DNA from: Thiodiazotropha sp040507035
Lineage (GTDB): Bacteria; Pseudomonadota; Gammaproteobacteria; Chromatiales; Chromatiaceae
NCBI GenBank assembly: GCA_040507035.1
Contig: JBEVVR010000031.1
Location: forward strand, 124,001-188,000
Direction: 5' to 3'
Length of the DNA stretch: 64,000 nucleotides
A program made the position numbers and the translations under genes. The first letter of the stretch is position 1; every line of letters starts with the position of its first letter. Under the pieces are notes generated by a model. That model searched no databases. It was not told the origin of the DNA and saw nothing but the letters and a program-made list of their open reading frames with translations. Positions 34,386-43,444 of the stretch are shown piece by piece.

Positions 34386-34767
34386 GGTGTGGTCCGCTAG
34401 CTAGTGTTAACAGGCCCTAAGAGATAACAACGCCGAGAGAAGGTATCTTCTTGGAGTCGTGCCTTCGGCTTTCTGATGACGGAAGTGGGCACGCCCCGAA
34501 TGAATAAGTATCGAAATCGTAATAGTGATATGCCATTCTCTCTTATTGTCTTGGCAGGCGATCTTGATGGTTACCTTGCATATGCATGGTCATCCGTAAA
34601 CCATAGTCGAAAAACGGGATCTATGCCAGCCGCTGGCATAGATCCCGTCTCTTTTTCAGAGCTTGCAGCCTTGCCCTGTTACCAGCGTGAAGAGCTTATG
34701 CAAAGCCAGATAGACTCAGTTATTGGTATCTAATCCGAATACTCCATAACTCATGCTGGTTTGATTA
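34386..34767. other. Intergenic between metE and the TRAP gene
   Basis: It holds the metE terminator palindrome at 34614-34648 and a 15-base word GTTAACAGGCCCTAA at 34406-34420 that also occurs at 5770-5784 after rsuA. A short open frame spanning the palindrome is not believable as a gene. Confidence 0.5.
34614..34648 (-). terminator. Perfect palindrome, likely metE terminator
   Basis: Seventeen-base arms (ACGGGATCTATGCCAGC and its complement) with almost no loop are flanked by A-runs on the left and T-runs on the right, so it can terminate in both directions. It lies about 120 bases after the metE stop. Confidence 0.8.
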
Positions 34768-37089
34768 TTAAGCGCCATTCATCTCTAATTTCTGCTGGCT
34801 GTCTGTGTTGCTGGAGCGATCGGTCTCGCGCACTATCTCGGCTACCCGCTGCATGGTTTGCAATGCGGGGATCACCTCCTTCCATCTTCTTGTTTTGAGT
34901 CCACAGTCGGGATTGAGCCACAAACGCTCTGCCGGTATGTGCTTCAATGCTTGTCTTATTAGCTTCAGCATTTCATCCAGGGCCGGAAGGTTTGGCGTGT
35001 GAATGTCATAGACACCCGGTCCAATGGCGTTGGGATAGTCAAAATCTTCAAAGGCGTTGAGCAACGCCATGTCTGAACGGGATGTTTCGATACTGATCAC
35101 ATCCGCGTCCATGGCAGCGATGGCCTCGATGATATCGCTGAATTCGGAGTAACACATATGGGTATGGATCTGAGTCGAGTCGTCAACCCCGTTGGTGCAG
35201 AGTCTGAATGCATGCACCGCCCACTCGAGATAATTTCGCCATTCGCAAGGTCTCAGGGGCAGCCCTTCCCGCAGTGCCGCCTCATCGATCTGGATTATTG
35301 CAATACCGGCTTGCTCCAGATCGAGTACCTCGTCTCGCAAGGCAAGGGCCAACTGCAGGCAACTGGTGGCGCGGGGTTGATCATCGCGTACGAATGACCA
35401 GTTGAGCATGGTAACCGGGCCGGTAAGCATTCCCTTCACGGGTTTGCTGGTGAGGGATTGGGCATAGCTTATCCACTCCCGGGTCATGGCTTTAGGGCGC
35501 GTGATGTCGCCATAGATGATCGGTGGTTTGACACAGCGCGAACCATAGGACTGCACCCATCCATTCTCGGTGACGGCAAAGCCATCCAGTTGTTCGCTGA
35601 AGTACTCCACCATGTCATTGCGCTCCGCCTCCCCATGCACCAGCACATCCAACCCGATGCTCTCCTGTTGTTGGATGCAGTATGCGATCTCATGCCTCAT
35701 GGCCTGCTTGTAGGCATGCCATGACAGCTCACCTTGACGATATTCTCTGCGATATTTACGAATCGACTCCGTTTGCGGAAAAGACCCGATTGTTGTTGTG
35801 GGAAAAGTCGGCAGCTTCAACCGACCCGCCTGTAACCGACTCCGTAACGGATAGGGATTGTTGCGTACCGTCATCGATGAATCGATGCTGGCCATGCGTT
35901 CATCAACAGACGGGTTGAACACCCATTCAGAGCGCTTTCGTGTGAGCAATGCATGGGCGTTTGCCTCCAACTCTGTCGCCACACTAGCCTGTCCGTGGTT
36001 GAGTGCCTTGGCCAGCAGTTCAAGTTCCGTGAGCTTCTGTGTGGCGAAGCTGAGCCAAGATTTGATCTCAGGATCCAGCCTCTGCTCTCTCTCCACATCC
36101 ATCGGGACATGTAGTAGAGAGCTGGAGGGGGCGATCCATAGCCGCTCCCCCACTCGGCAATGAACAGGCTCCAGCCACTGCAGAATTGCCTTGAGGTCGC
36201 TTTTCCAGATATTTCTGCCATCGATGACACCCAGGGAGAGGATCTTGTGTTTTGGCAGCCAATCGATAAGTCGCTCGACCTCATCCTGTTGTAGGGCGGC
36301 GTCGATGTGCAGCCCGGCCACCGGTAGTTCCCGCGCCAGTTGGAGGTTTTCCCGCAGTTGGCCGAAATAGGTGGTCAGTAGCAGTTTCAGCGGAGCACTT
36401 TGCAGTTGAAAGTAACTCTGACGCAAGGCGTGTTGCCAGGCGGGCGAGAGTTCGGTCACCAACACCGGTTCATCGATCTGTACCCACTCTATTCCCCGCT
36501 CTGCAAGCAGGGCCAAAAGCGCTGCATAGACAGGCAGCAGGCGTGGCAATAGATCGAGCTTTTCGCCAGTGCCTTTGCTCTTGCCCAGCCAGAGATAGGT
36601 CACCGGGCCGATCAGCACCGGCTTGATCCGTTTGGGATTCAGAACAGCCTCATCGATCCTGGAGAGCAGGATATCGGCTGACAATTTGAACTCAGTGGTA
36701 TCTTGAAACTCGGGTACGATGTAGTGGTAGTTGGTATCGAACCACTTGGTCATTTCAGCGGCTGCAAGGGAGGGACTCCCTTGTTCGCAGCTGCCGCGAG
36801 CAACTTGGAAATAGCGATCCAGGGGTGCGGCTTTGCCTGCCTGACTGAAGCGGGGTGGGATATTGCCCAGCAGAAAACTGCTATCCAGTACCTGATCGTA
36901 GAGGGAAAAGTCACCCACGGTCGCAAGGTCAAGTGGCGATTGCAGTTGCAGGTTCTGATGGCGAATCTGTAATCCAACCTGTTCCAGCTCCTGTTGATCC
37001 ATGCCCCCTCGCCAATAGGTCTCGAGGGCAAATTTCAGTTCTCGGTTTCGGCCGATGCGGGGGAGTCCAAGATTGTGAGTCGTTGCCAT
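34768..37089 (-). CDS. metE: Cobalamin-independent methionine synthase
   Basis: It transfers a methyl group from methyltetrahydropteroyl-triglutamate to homocysteine. The 773 residues cover both barrels. The zinc ligands are visible in HTHMCYSEF (His, Cys) and NPDCGLKTR (Cys), and the N-terminus LGLPRIGRNRELKFALETYW is typical. It is divergent from metR, its usual activator, and has its own terminator palindrome. No cobalamin riboswitch precedes it. Confidence 0.97.
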   Translation of the reverse strand: MATTHNLGLPRIGRNRELKFALETYWRGGMDQQELEQVGLQIRHQNLQLQSPLDLATVGDFSLYDQVLDSSFLLGNIPPRFSQAGKAAPLDRYFQVARGSCEQGSPSLAAAEMTKWFDTNYHYIVPEFQDTTEFKLSADILLSRIDEAVLNPKRIKPVLIGPVTYLWLGKSKGTGEKLDLLPRLLPVYAALLALLAERGIEWVQIDEPVLVTELSPAWQHALRQSYFQLQSAPLKLLLTTYFGQLRENLQLARELPVAGLHIDAALQQDEVERLIDWLPKHKILSLGVIDGRNIWKSDLKAILQWLEPVHCRVGERLWIAPSSSLLHVPMDVEREQRLDPEIKSWLSFATQKLTELELLAKALNHGQASVATELEANAHALLTRKRSEWVFNPSVDERMASIDSSMTVRNNPYPLRSRLQAGRLKLPTFPTTTIGSFPQTESIRKYRREYRQGELSWHAYKQAMRHEIAYCIQQQESIGLDVLVHGEAERNDMVEYFSEQLDGFAVTENGWVQSYGSRCVKPPIIYGDITRPKAMTREWISYAQSLTSKPVKGMLTGPVTMLNWSFVRDDQPRATSCLQLALALRDEVLDLEQAGIAIIQIDEAALREGLPLRPCEWRNYLEWAVHAFRLCTNGVDDSTQIHTHMCYSEFSDIIEAIAAMDADVISIETSRSDMALLNAFEDFDYPNAIGPGVYDIHTPNLPALDEMLKLIRQALKHIPAERLWLNPDCGLKTRRWKEVIPALQTMQRVAEIVRETDRSSNTDSQQKLEMNGA

Positions 37090-37146
37090 GATCCCGGTTT
37101 TTCAATGTCTGTTGTACCTGAAGGGATTGTAGGCAGAGCAATTATG

Positions 37147-37166
37147 AAAATATAATGATATATTTT
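37147..37166. promoter_or_regulatory. Inverted repeat in the metE-metR divergent region
   Basis: AAAATATA-ATGA-TATATTTT is a candidate operator for the LysR-type MetR. It does not match the TGAA-N5-TTCA core exactly, so the assignment is tentative. Confidence 0.35.
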
Positions 37167-37192
37167 GCCAAAATTATGAATAATACACATAT

Positions 37193-38086
37193 ATGATAGA
37201 GCTGATTCATCTGAAAATCATCGCCGCCCTGGAGCAACAGGGAACCCTTACCGCCGCCGCCAATTCCCTCTGTCTTACCCAATCGGCGCTCTCCCATAAA
37301 ATGCGCTATTTGGAAAAAAAGCTGGGGGTTGAGGTTTGGGAGAGGCATGGCCGCCGATTGCGATTGACTCCCGCCGGTGAGCAGTTGTTGAAGTCGGCAC
37401 AGCAGATTCTGCCTCTGCTGGAACAGTCGGAAATGGTCCTCAAGGCGATGGCGGCCGGCAAGCAGGGGGTGCTGCGTATCGGCGTGGAGTGTTATCCCTG
37501 CTATGAGTGGTTGAGTGGCATCATTTCCGACTTTTTAAGCAGGGAACCGAAGGTGGATCTGGATATCTTTCACAGGTTTCAATTTTCCGGACTGGAGGGG
37601 TTGCTGAATCGCCATATCGATCTCTTGATTACCCCGGACAAGATGGCGCACTCGAGTATCCGTTTCGAAACACTGTTTAACTATGAGTTGGTACTCTTAG
37701 TATCGACATCCCATACGTTAGCTGATCAGAAATGGGTAGAACCCGGTCAGTTGGCAGGAGAGAGACTGATTACCTTTCCTGTGGCCCCGCAACGTCTCGA
37801 TATCCTCACCCTTTTTCTCTGGCCGGCGGCGGTGAAGCGTGTAGACCTCAAACAGGTCGAATCTTTAGAGATCATGCTGCAGCTGGTGGCCTATAATCGA
37901 GGTATATGTGCCTTGCCTGACTGGTTGGCTGCTAAAGTATGTAGTGAATTACCGCTGAAGGCGGTGCGCTTGGGTAGCAGGGGCATTACCAGGGAGCTCT
38001 ATGCAACATATCGTCTAGAAGACAGGAAGATTGGTTATCTGCAGCGATTTCTGCAGCGGGCTGAACATTTTGCTCCCACTGTTTGA
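37193..38086 (+). CDS. metR: LysR-family activator MetR
   Basis: The 297-residue regulator has an N-terminal winged helix (LTAAANSLCLTQSALSHKMRYLEKKLGVEVW, about 18-50) and a periplasmic-binding-like effector domain. Sequence and the divergent position next to metE identify MetR, which activates methionine synthesis genes with homocysteine as coactivator. Confidence 0.93.
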   Translation: MIELIHLKIIAALEQQGTLTAAANSLCLTQSALSHKMRYLEKKLGVEVWERHGRRLRLTPAGEQLLKSAQQILPLLEQSEMVLKAMAAGKQGVLRIGVECYPCYEWLSGIISDFLSREPKVDLDIFHRFQFSGLEGLLNRHIDLLITPDKMAHSSIRFETLFNYELVLLVSTSHTLADQKWVEPGQLAGERLITFPVAPQRLDILTLFLWPAAVKRVDLKQVESLEIMLQLVAYNRGICALPDWLAAKVCSELPLKAVRLGSRGITRELYATYRLEDRKIGYLQRFLQRAEHFAPTV

Positions 38087-38128
38087 AACCTTGTCCGATG
38101 ACGATTAACTGATCCATTGTGGCAGACA

Positions 38129-38599
38129 ATGAAGAGATTTCTTTTATGGCGTGATGACTGGCGTCTGGGTATCGAGGGGATCGACAATCAACACCTGCGC
38201 CTGGTTGAACTGGTAAACCAGATCGCCGATGCGCTGCATGCCTATGAGTCCGGCACTGCCGAGCAATCCACAGCGATGCGGTTGGTGCTACAGCTACAGA
38301 TAGAAACAAGGCTGCACTTCAGGAGTGAAGAGGCGTTTATGCGCGAATGTGATTACCCTGAATATGTAAGCCACCACCGTGAGCATGCGATGCTGCAAGC
38401 CGAGCTAAAGGAGTTGTTAAGGGAGATTGAAGAAGGAAAGCGGAAATTCGACATCGATACCCTGACTTCACTCAAACACTGGTTGATCAATCATGTCATC
38501 GATAGTGATCTTGAGATCGCCCGCTATCTGCACAAGGAAAAACCCGCCCCGGCAGAAGATCAGCTTTCACTGAATGAGAGAAAAATCAGCTTGAAGTGA
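38129..38599 (+). CDS. Bacteriohemerythrin
   Basis: The 156-residue four-helix protein has the complete diiron ligand set: H22, H63-X3-E67, H82-X3-H86 and H122-X4-D127. It binds oxygen reversibly and may store, deliver or sense it. The ATG at 38129 gives the family start (MKRFLLWRDDWRLG). A TTG four codons earlier is possible. It has a charged C-terminal tail. A paralog with the same N-terminus lies at 62257-62736. Confidence 0.93.
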   Translation: MKRFLLWRDDWRLGIEGIDNQHLRLVELVNQIADALHAYESGTAEQSTAMRLVLQLQIETRLHFRSEEAFMRECDYPEYVSHHREHAMLQAELKELLREIEEGKRKFDIDTLTSLKHWLINHVIDSDLEIARYLHKEKPAPAEDQLSLNERKISLK

Positions 38600-38853
38600 T
38601 CTGCCATAGTTACTCTCTGGCAAGAGAGGAGGGCAGCTCCCCGAAAACTTCTCAACATACCCCTTTCAAGCTAAAGGATATTTCGGTTTTCGCTCTCTAG
38701 GCTTTGGGTTATTATCTTTATCTCCTATCCGCCGGTTGGCTGTAATTTCTATCAGCGCCTATTTCAATAACACAACTGGCTTCATGGAATATATGGTTTC
38801 ACAGGGATAGTAATGGCATAGGCTTATCTTCGGTCAAAAGGAAACGGGTTGTC

Positions 38854-40230
38854 ATGGCGGTTAGCGTTTTCGATCTCTTCAAAATAGGCATAGGTCCCTC
38901 GAGTTCACATACCGTTGGTCCGATGCTGGCGGCCAGGCGTTTTGTTGAAATCCTGGATACCTCATCCCTTTTATCCAATACAAGAGGCTTGTCTATTGAG
39001 CTGTTCGGGTCTCTGGGTGCCACGGGCAAGGGGCATGGTACGGATAAGGCGCTTGTTCTTGGCCTCATGGGCGAGGCGCCCGCGACAGTGGATGTTGAGG
39101 CCATACCTCAGCGTATCGAAGCTGTTAGAGAACAACGGCAACTAGTCTTGGCCGGTGATTTCAAGTTGGCTTTTGACATGGATAGGGACCTACAGTTTCA
39201 TCGCAAGAAGCAGCTCAAGCTGCACGCCAATGGGATGCGGTTTTCAGCGATTGATGCAGAGGGAAAGGAAATATTGAATAGACAATTCTATTCCGTGGGT
39301 GGTGGTTTTATTATCGAGCAGAATGCCCAGGGAGAGGCGGTGCTCCAGGAAGACAAAACACCCCTTAAATTTCCTTTTCACTCCGGCGAAGAGCTATTGA
39401 CACGCTGTGACGAGCAGGGATTATCCATCAGTCAATTGATGATGGAGAATGAGAAGGCCTGGCACAGTGAAACAGAGATACGCGAGAAGTTACTGCAGAT
39501 ATGGCAGGTCATGCAGCAGTGCGTGGAGCGGGGATGCAGCAGCGAAGGGGTGCTACCCGGTGGCTTGAAGGTTAAGAGGCGCGCCCCCCGGCTCTATCGG
39601 CAACTCAGTCACGATGCGGAACTCAACCAGGTGCCTCTGGGTACCATGGATTGGGTAAATCTCTTTGCCCTGGCTGTCAATGAGGAGAATGCGGCCGGGG
39701 GCCGGGTGGTGACCGCACCCACCAACGGCGCCGCTGGGATCATTCCCGCGGTATTGCACTACTACTGGCGCTATTCACCCGGTGCTTCAGATGATGGGGT
39801 GGTTCGTTTCCTGCTCTGCGCCGGCGCGATCGGCATACTTTATAAAGAGAACGCCTCTATCTCCGGCGCCGAGGTGGGTTGTCAGGGTGAAGTCGGGGCC
39901 GCCTGTTCCATGGCGGCGGGTGCATTGGCTGAAGCGCTGGGGGGAACCCCGCGTCAGGTCGAGAATGCGGCGGAGATAGGGATGGAGCACAACCTGGGTC
40001 TGACTTGTGATCCGGTTGGCGGATTGGTGCAGGTGCCCTGCATCGAACGCAACGCCATGGGTGCGGTGAAGGCGATAAATGCTGCACGTATGGCCCTGCG
40101 AGGGGACGGATCGCATTTTGTCTCCCTGGATAAGGTCATAAAAACCATGCGTGAGACCGGAGCCGATATGAAGACAAAGTACAAAGAGACATCAAGAGGT
40201 GGATTGGCGGTTAACTTGGTTGAATGTTAA
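38854..40230 (+). CDS. sdaA: L-serine dehydratase (iron-sulfur, single chain)
   Basis: It deaminates L-serine to pyruvate. The 458-residue protein begins MAVSVFDLFKIGIGPSSSHTVGPM, the hallmark of the beta domain, and the catalytic alpha domain carries the cluster cysteines in GCQGEVGAACSMA and LTCDPVGGLVQVPCIERN. It is full length. Confidence 0.96.
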   Translation: MAVSVFDLFKIGIGPSSSHTVGPMLAARRFVEILDTSSLLSNTRGLSIELFGSLGATGKGHGTDKALVLGLMGEAPATVDVEAIPQRIEAVREQRQLVLAGDFKLAFDMDRDLQFHRKKQLKLHANGMRFSAIDAEGKEILNRQFYSVGGGFIIEQNAQGEAVLQEDKTPLKFPFHSGEELLTRCDEQGLSISQLMMENEKAWHSETEIREKLLQIWQVMQQCVERGCSSEGVLPGGLKVKRRAPRLYRQLSHDAELNQVPLGTMDWVNLFALAVNEENAAGGRVVTAPTNGAAGIIPAVLHYYWRYSPGASDDGVVRFLLCAGAIGILYKENASISGAEVGCQGEVGAACSMAAGALAEALGGTPRQVENAAEIGMEHNLGLTCDPVGGLVQVPCIERNAMGAVKAINAARMALRGDGSHFVSLDKVIKTMRETGADMKTKYKETSRGGLAVNLVEC

Positions 40231-40290
40231 AGGTGGTCTCTAAAAAGGAAGCGGTTGAATTCAGACGGCAATGAATGTTACATAGGGACT

Positions 40291-40968
40291 ATGAATGAAC
40301 AAGGGATTTTCTACAGTTGGGAACAGGCATGTGACTATGTTGGTGACAGTCGCTTTTTGAATGAGCTCGACGAACTCTATTTTCACTTTGCGGGTTTTGC
40401 TTCCGTTGAGGTGGAGCGGGGTAACTTCGACAGAGTCTACGTCGATGGTTATTTAAAGCTCTACCAAAGCGATGTCAGCGAGCTTAAACAGAAACTACCG
40501 GTTGCCTATAACAGCGCGATCATCGACCACAACATCACTATCAATGGGGCGATAAGGGATGATCTGTTTCAGAAGTTCCTGGTGTTTGACGATGAGCTGC
40601 TGATTGGTTCTGGCAAGGGTGAACAGGATAATGAGTACAACTATCCTGACGATATGCATTTCAACCAGATAGACTTGAACCGTGTCTGCGATGCATTCGG
40701 TATACAGCGGCCGGAACTGGAACCTCAATCGAAACCGCTGATTGTCGAGGATGAGGTTATGCTCAAGGTGATCGGTGCCCTTGCCTGCATGCTTGCCATG
40801 AACAACGATCTCGAGGCCTCGCTGCAGGACGAGAAACACATCTCCGAAATCATAATCGACGATCTATTTGCCATGCTCGAGGGTATGGGGGTGGATATCG
40901 ATGGTAAGCAGAAATTTCTCTACGAGCGCCTTATTTCTGATGGCGTCAAGAGCATACTTGAATCTTGA
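40291..40968 (+). CDS. Acidic protein of unknown function
   Basis: The 225-residue acidic protein has no signal peptide or membrane segment. It shows an alternating hydrophobic pattern in its C-terminal half (IISEIIIDDLFAMLEGMGVDIDG-like helices). I do not recognise a family. AGGG shortly before the ATG at 40291 decides the start over a TTG 12 codons upstream. It follows sdaA by 60 bases and may be co-transcribed. Confidence 0.7.
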   Translation: MNEQGIFYSWEQACDYVGDSRFLNELDELYFHFAGFASVEVERGNFDRVYVDGYLKLYQSDVSELKQKLPVAYNSAIIDHNITINGAIRDDLFQKFLVFDDELLIGSGKGEQDNEYNYPDDMHFNQIDLNRVCDAFGIQRPELEPQSKPLIVEDEVMLKVIGALACMLAMNNDLEASLQDEKHISEIIIDDLFAMLEGMGVDIDGKQKFLYERLISDGVKSILES

Positions 40969-41111
40969 TCGGGATATGGGTTAACCCTCGGTCGGTTGGG
41001 GTTGAGGTATCCTCGATATAAGCGAAACACTACAATTAGTTGCTGTTTTTTAAGTATATTTTTTTTCATTCCTTAGAATTACTCCAGCGATAACCTTGAA
41101 TTTCCATTGGG

Positions 41112-41156
41112 TATAATCCTTGTAAAACGCAATACCCGACTATATTACTGTGTTAT
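41112..41156 (+). promoter_or_regulatory. suf promoter region with -10 box and IscR type-1-like site
   Basis: A TATAAT -10 box is at 41112-41117, without a good -35. A 25-base site at 41132-41156 matches the IscR type 1 consensus at about 21 positions. Its left half ATACCCGACT is perfect and its right half ACTGTGTTAT is imperfect. The arrangement suggests repression of suf by a cluster-bound IscR-type regulator. Confidence 0.5.
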
Positions 41157-41220
41157 TGTTTTTTCAGTCGTCGGCCAATCTTGGCCCGGGCGAATAGCTG
41201 AGATCCCGCGGAGGCAATAG

Positions 41221-42666
41221 ATGGCGCATGTCGATAGCAGTGTAGATCGGGTGATAGAAGGTGGCTATGCTGAGGGTTTCGTTACTCGAATAGAGTCGGA
41301 TACCCTGCCACCAGGACTGGATGAGTCGGTAATCCGAACTATTTCCGCGCGCAAGGCTGAGCCTGAGTGGATGCTCGAGAGGCGTCTACAGGCCTATCGC
41401 CACTGGCTGGGCATGGAGCCACCCGACTGGGCGGCCGTTCGTTACCCAGCCATCGATTTTCAATCGATCTCCTACTACTCCTCGCCGAAGCAAAAACCAC
41501 AGCTGGAGAGTCTCGACGAAGTCGATCCGCAGCTGCTTGCCACCTATGAAAAATTGGGGATTCCGCTGGATGAGCAGAAAGCACTAGCCGGGGTGGCGGT
41601 GGATGCGGTCTTTGACAGTGTATCGGTGGCGACCACCTTTCGTGAAACCCTGGCGGAAGCGGGTGTGATCTTTTGCTCCATGTCCGAGGCGATTCGTGAA
41701 TATCCCGAGCTTGTGCAGGCCTATATGGGCTCGGTAGTTCCCTATAAGGACAACTATTTTGCGGCACTCAACAGTGCGGTCTTCAGTGACGGTACCTTCG
41801 TCTATATCCCCAAGGGTGTCAGCTGTCCGATGGAGCTGTCTACCTACTTCCGCATCAATGAGGCCCGGACCGGTCAGTTCGAACGCACCTTGATCATCGC
41901 AGAAGAGGAGAGTCAGGTGAGTTATCTGGAGGGCTGTACCGCACCAATGCGGGATGAAAATCAACTCCATGCCGCTGTTGTCGAGCTGATTGCAATGGCC
42001 GACGCAAAGATCAAATACTCCACGGTACAAAACTGGTATCCGGGAGACAGCGACGGCAAGGGCGGCATCTACAACTTTGTCACCAAGCGCGGCGACTGCC
42101 GCGGTGATCGTTCACACATCTCCTGGACCCAAGTGGAGACTGGCTCAGCAGTCACCTGGAAGTATCCAAGCTGTATCTTGCGCGGCGATGATAGCGTGGG
42201 TGAATTCTATTCCGTGGCGGTGACCAAGGGACTGCAACAGGCAGATACCGGTAGCAAGATGATCCACATGGGACGCAATAGCCGCAGTACGATCCTCTCC
42301 AAGGGCATTTCCGCGATGCAGAGCAGCAATGCCTATCGCGGCTTGGTGCGGATCGCGGCGAAGGCGGAAAACGCACGCAACCATACCCAATGCGACTCCC
42401 TGCTGATCGGTGATCGTTGCGCCGCGCATACCTTTCCCTATATCGAGGTAAAAAATCCCACTGCCCAGGTTGAGCATGAGGCCACGACCTCGAAGGTGAG
42501 TGAGGATCAGCTCTTCTACTGCCGGCAACGGGGTCTGTCGGAAGAGGATGCGGTGTCAATGATCATTAATGGTTTCTGCAAAGAGGTTTTCCAGGAACTG
42601 CCCATGGAGTTCGCGGTGGAGGCGCAAAAGCTGCTAGCGGTGAGTCTGGAGGGTGCGGTCGGTTGA
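41221..42666 (+). CDS. sufB: Fe-S cluster scaffold subunit SufB
   Basis: The 481-residue beta-helix protein is the core of the SufBC2D scaffold on which clusters are built. Typical segments include GVSCPMELSTYFRINEARTGQFERTL and HTFPYIEVKNPTAQVEHEATTSK with the conserved C-terminal Glu/His. GGAGG lies eight bases before the ATG. It is the first gene of the sufB-C-D-T-A-E operon. Confidence 0.98.
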   Translation: MAHVDSSVDRVIEGGYAEGFVTRIESDTLPPGLDESVIRTISARKAEPEWMLERRLQAYRHWLGMEPPDWAAVRYPAIDFQSISYYSSPKQKPQLESLDEVDPQLLATYEKLGIPLDEQKALAGVAVDAVFDSVSVATTFRETLAEAGVIFCSMSEAIREYPELVQAYMGSVVPYKDNYFAALNSAVFSDGTFVYIPKGVSCPMELSTYFRINEARTGQFERTLIIAEEESQVSYLEGCTAPMRDENQLHAAVVELIAMADAKIKYSTVQNWYPGDSDGKGGIYNFVTKRGDCRGDRSHISWTQVETGSAVTWKYPSCILRGDDSVGEFYSVAVTKGLQQADTGSKMIHMGRNSRSTILSKGISAMQSSNAYRGLVRIAAKAENARNHTQCDSLLIGDRCAAHTFPYIEVKNPTAQVEHEATTSKVSEDQLFYCRQRGLSEEDAVSMIINGFCKEVFQELPMEFAVEAQKLLAVSLEGAVG

Positions 42667-42691
42667 GTCGGAACCAATTACTGAGGTCAAA

Positions 42692-43444
42692 ATGTTAACG
42701 ATTGAGAATCTACATGCCGGTATTGAAGAGAAAGCGATCCTGAAAGGAATCGATTTGCGCATCAATGCGGGTGAAGTACATGCCATCATGGGCCCCAATG
42801 GTTCGGGGAAGAGTACCCTGGCCCATATCCTCGCCGGTCGGGATGGTTACCAGGTGAGTGATGGAGCGGTGAACTATCTCGGAGATAACCTGTTAGAACT
42901 GGAGGTGGAGCAGCGGGCTCAGAGAGGACTTTTTCTCGCCATGCAATATCCCGTTGAGTTGCCGGGAGTCAACAACATGAGTTTTCTGCGGGAGTCGTTG
43001 AATGCGATACGCAAGGCTCGGGGCGATGAGGAGATCGACGCGGTAAGTTTCATGAAACTTGTACGCGCCAAGGCCAAACAGGTGAAGCTGGACGATAAAC
43101 TGCTGAAACGACCGGTCAACGTGGGATTCTCGGGTGGTGAAAAAAAGCGTAACGAGATTTTACAGATGGCTGTGTTGGAACCCCGGTTGGCTATTCTGGA
43201 CGAAACAGACTCCGGCCTCGACATCGATGCTTTGCGCACCGTCGCCGACGGCGTGAATATGTTACGCAGCGAAGAGAGAGCGCTGCTTGTGGTGACACAC
43301 TACCAGAGACTGCTTGAATATATCCAACCAGACTTCGTGCATGTGTTGGCGGCCGGCCGCATCATCCGCTCCGGCGGTAAGGAGCTGGCCCTCGAATTGG
43401 AGGAGAAAGGGTATGGATGGTTGTTGAATGAGGCAGCAGCATGA
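42692..43444 (+). CDS. sufC: SufC ATPase
   Basis: The 250-residue ABC-type ATPase has Walker A GPNGSGKST, the signature VGFSGGEKKR and Walker B LAILDETDSGLDID, as in all SufC. ATP hydrolysis reshapes SufB and SufD during cluster assembly. The ATG at 42692 with GAGG upstream gives the family start. Its stop overlaps sufD by four bases. Confidence 0.97.
   Translation: MLTIENLHAGIEEKAILKGIDLRINAGEVHAIMGPNGSGKSTLAHILAGRDGYQVSDGAVNYLGDNLLELEVEQRAQRGLFLAMQYPVELPGVNNMSFLRESLNAIRKARGDEEIDAVSFMKLVRAKAKQVKLDDKLLKRPVNVGFSGGEKKRNEILQMAVLEPRLAILDETDSGLDIDALRTVADGVNMLRSEERALLVVTHYQRLLEYIQPDFVHVLAAGRIIRSGGKELALELEEKGYGWLLNEAAA

Noticed and set aside
34476..34733. 85-codon open frame between metE and the TRAP gene
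   Set aside because: It runs straight through the perfect terminator palindrome at 34614-34648 and has no ribosome site.
37090..37192. Cobalamin or SAM riboswitch before metE
   Set aside because: The divergent region is only 103 bases and shows none of the conserved boxes.
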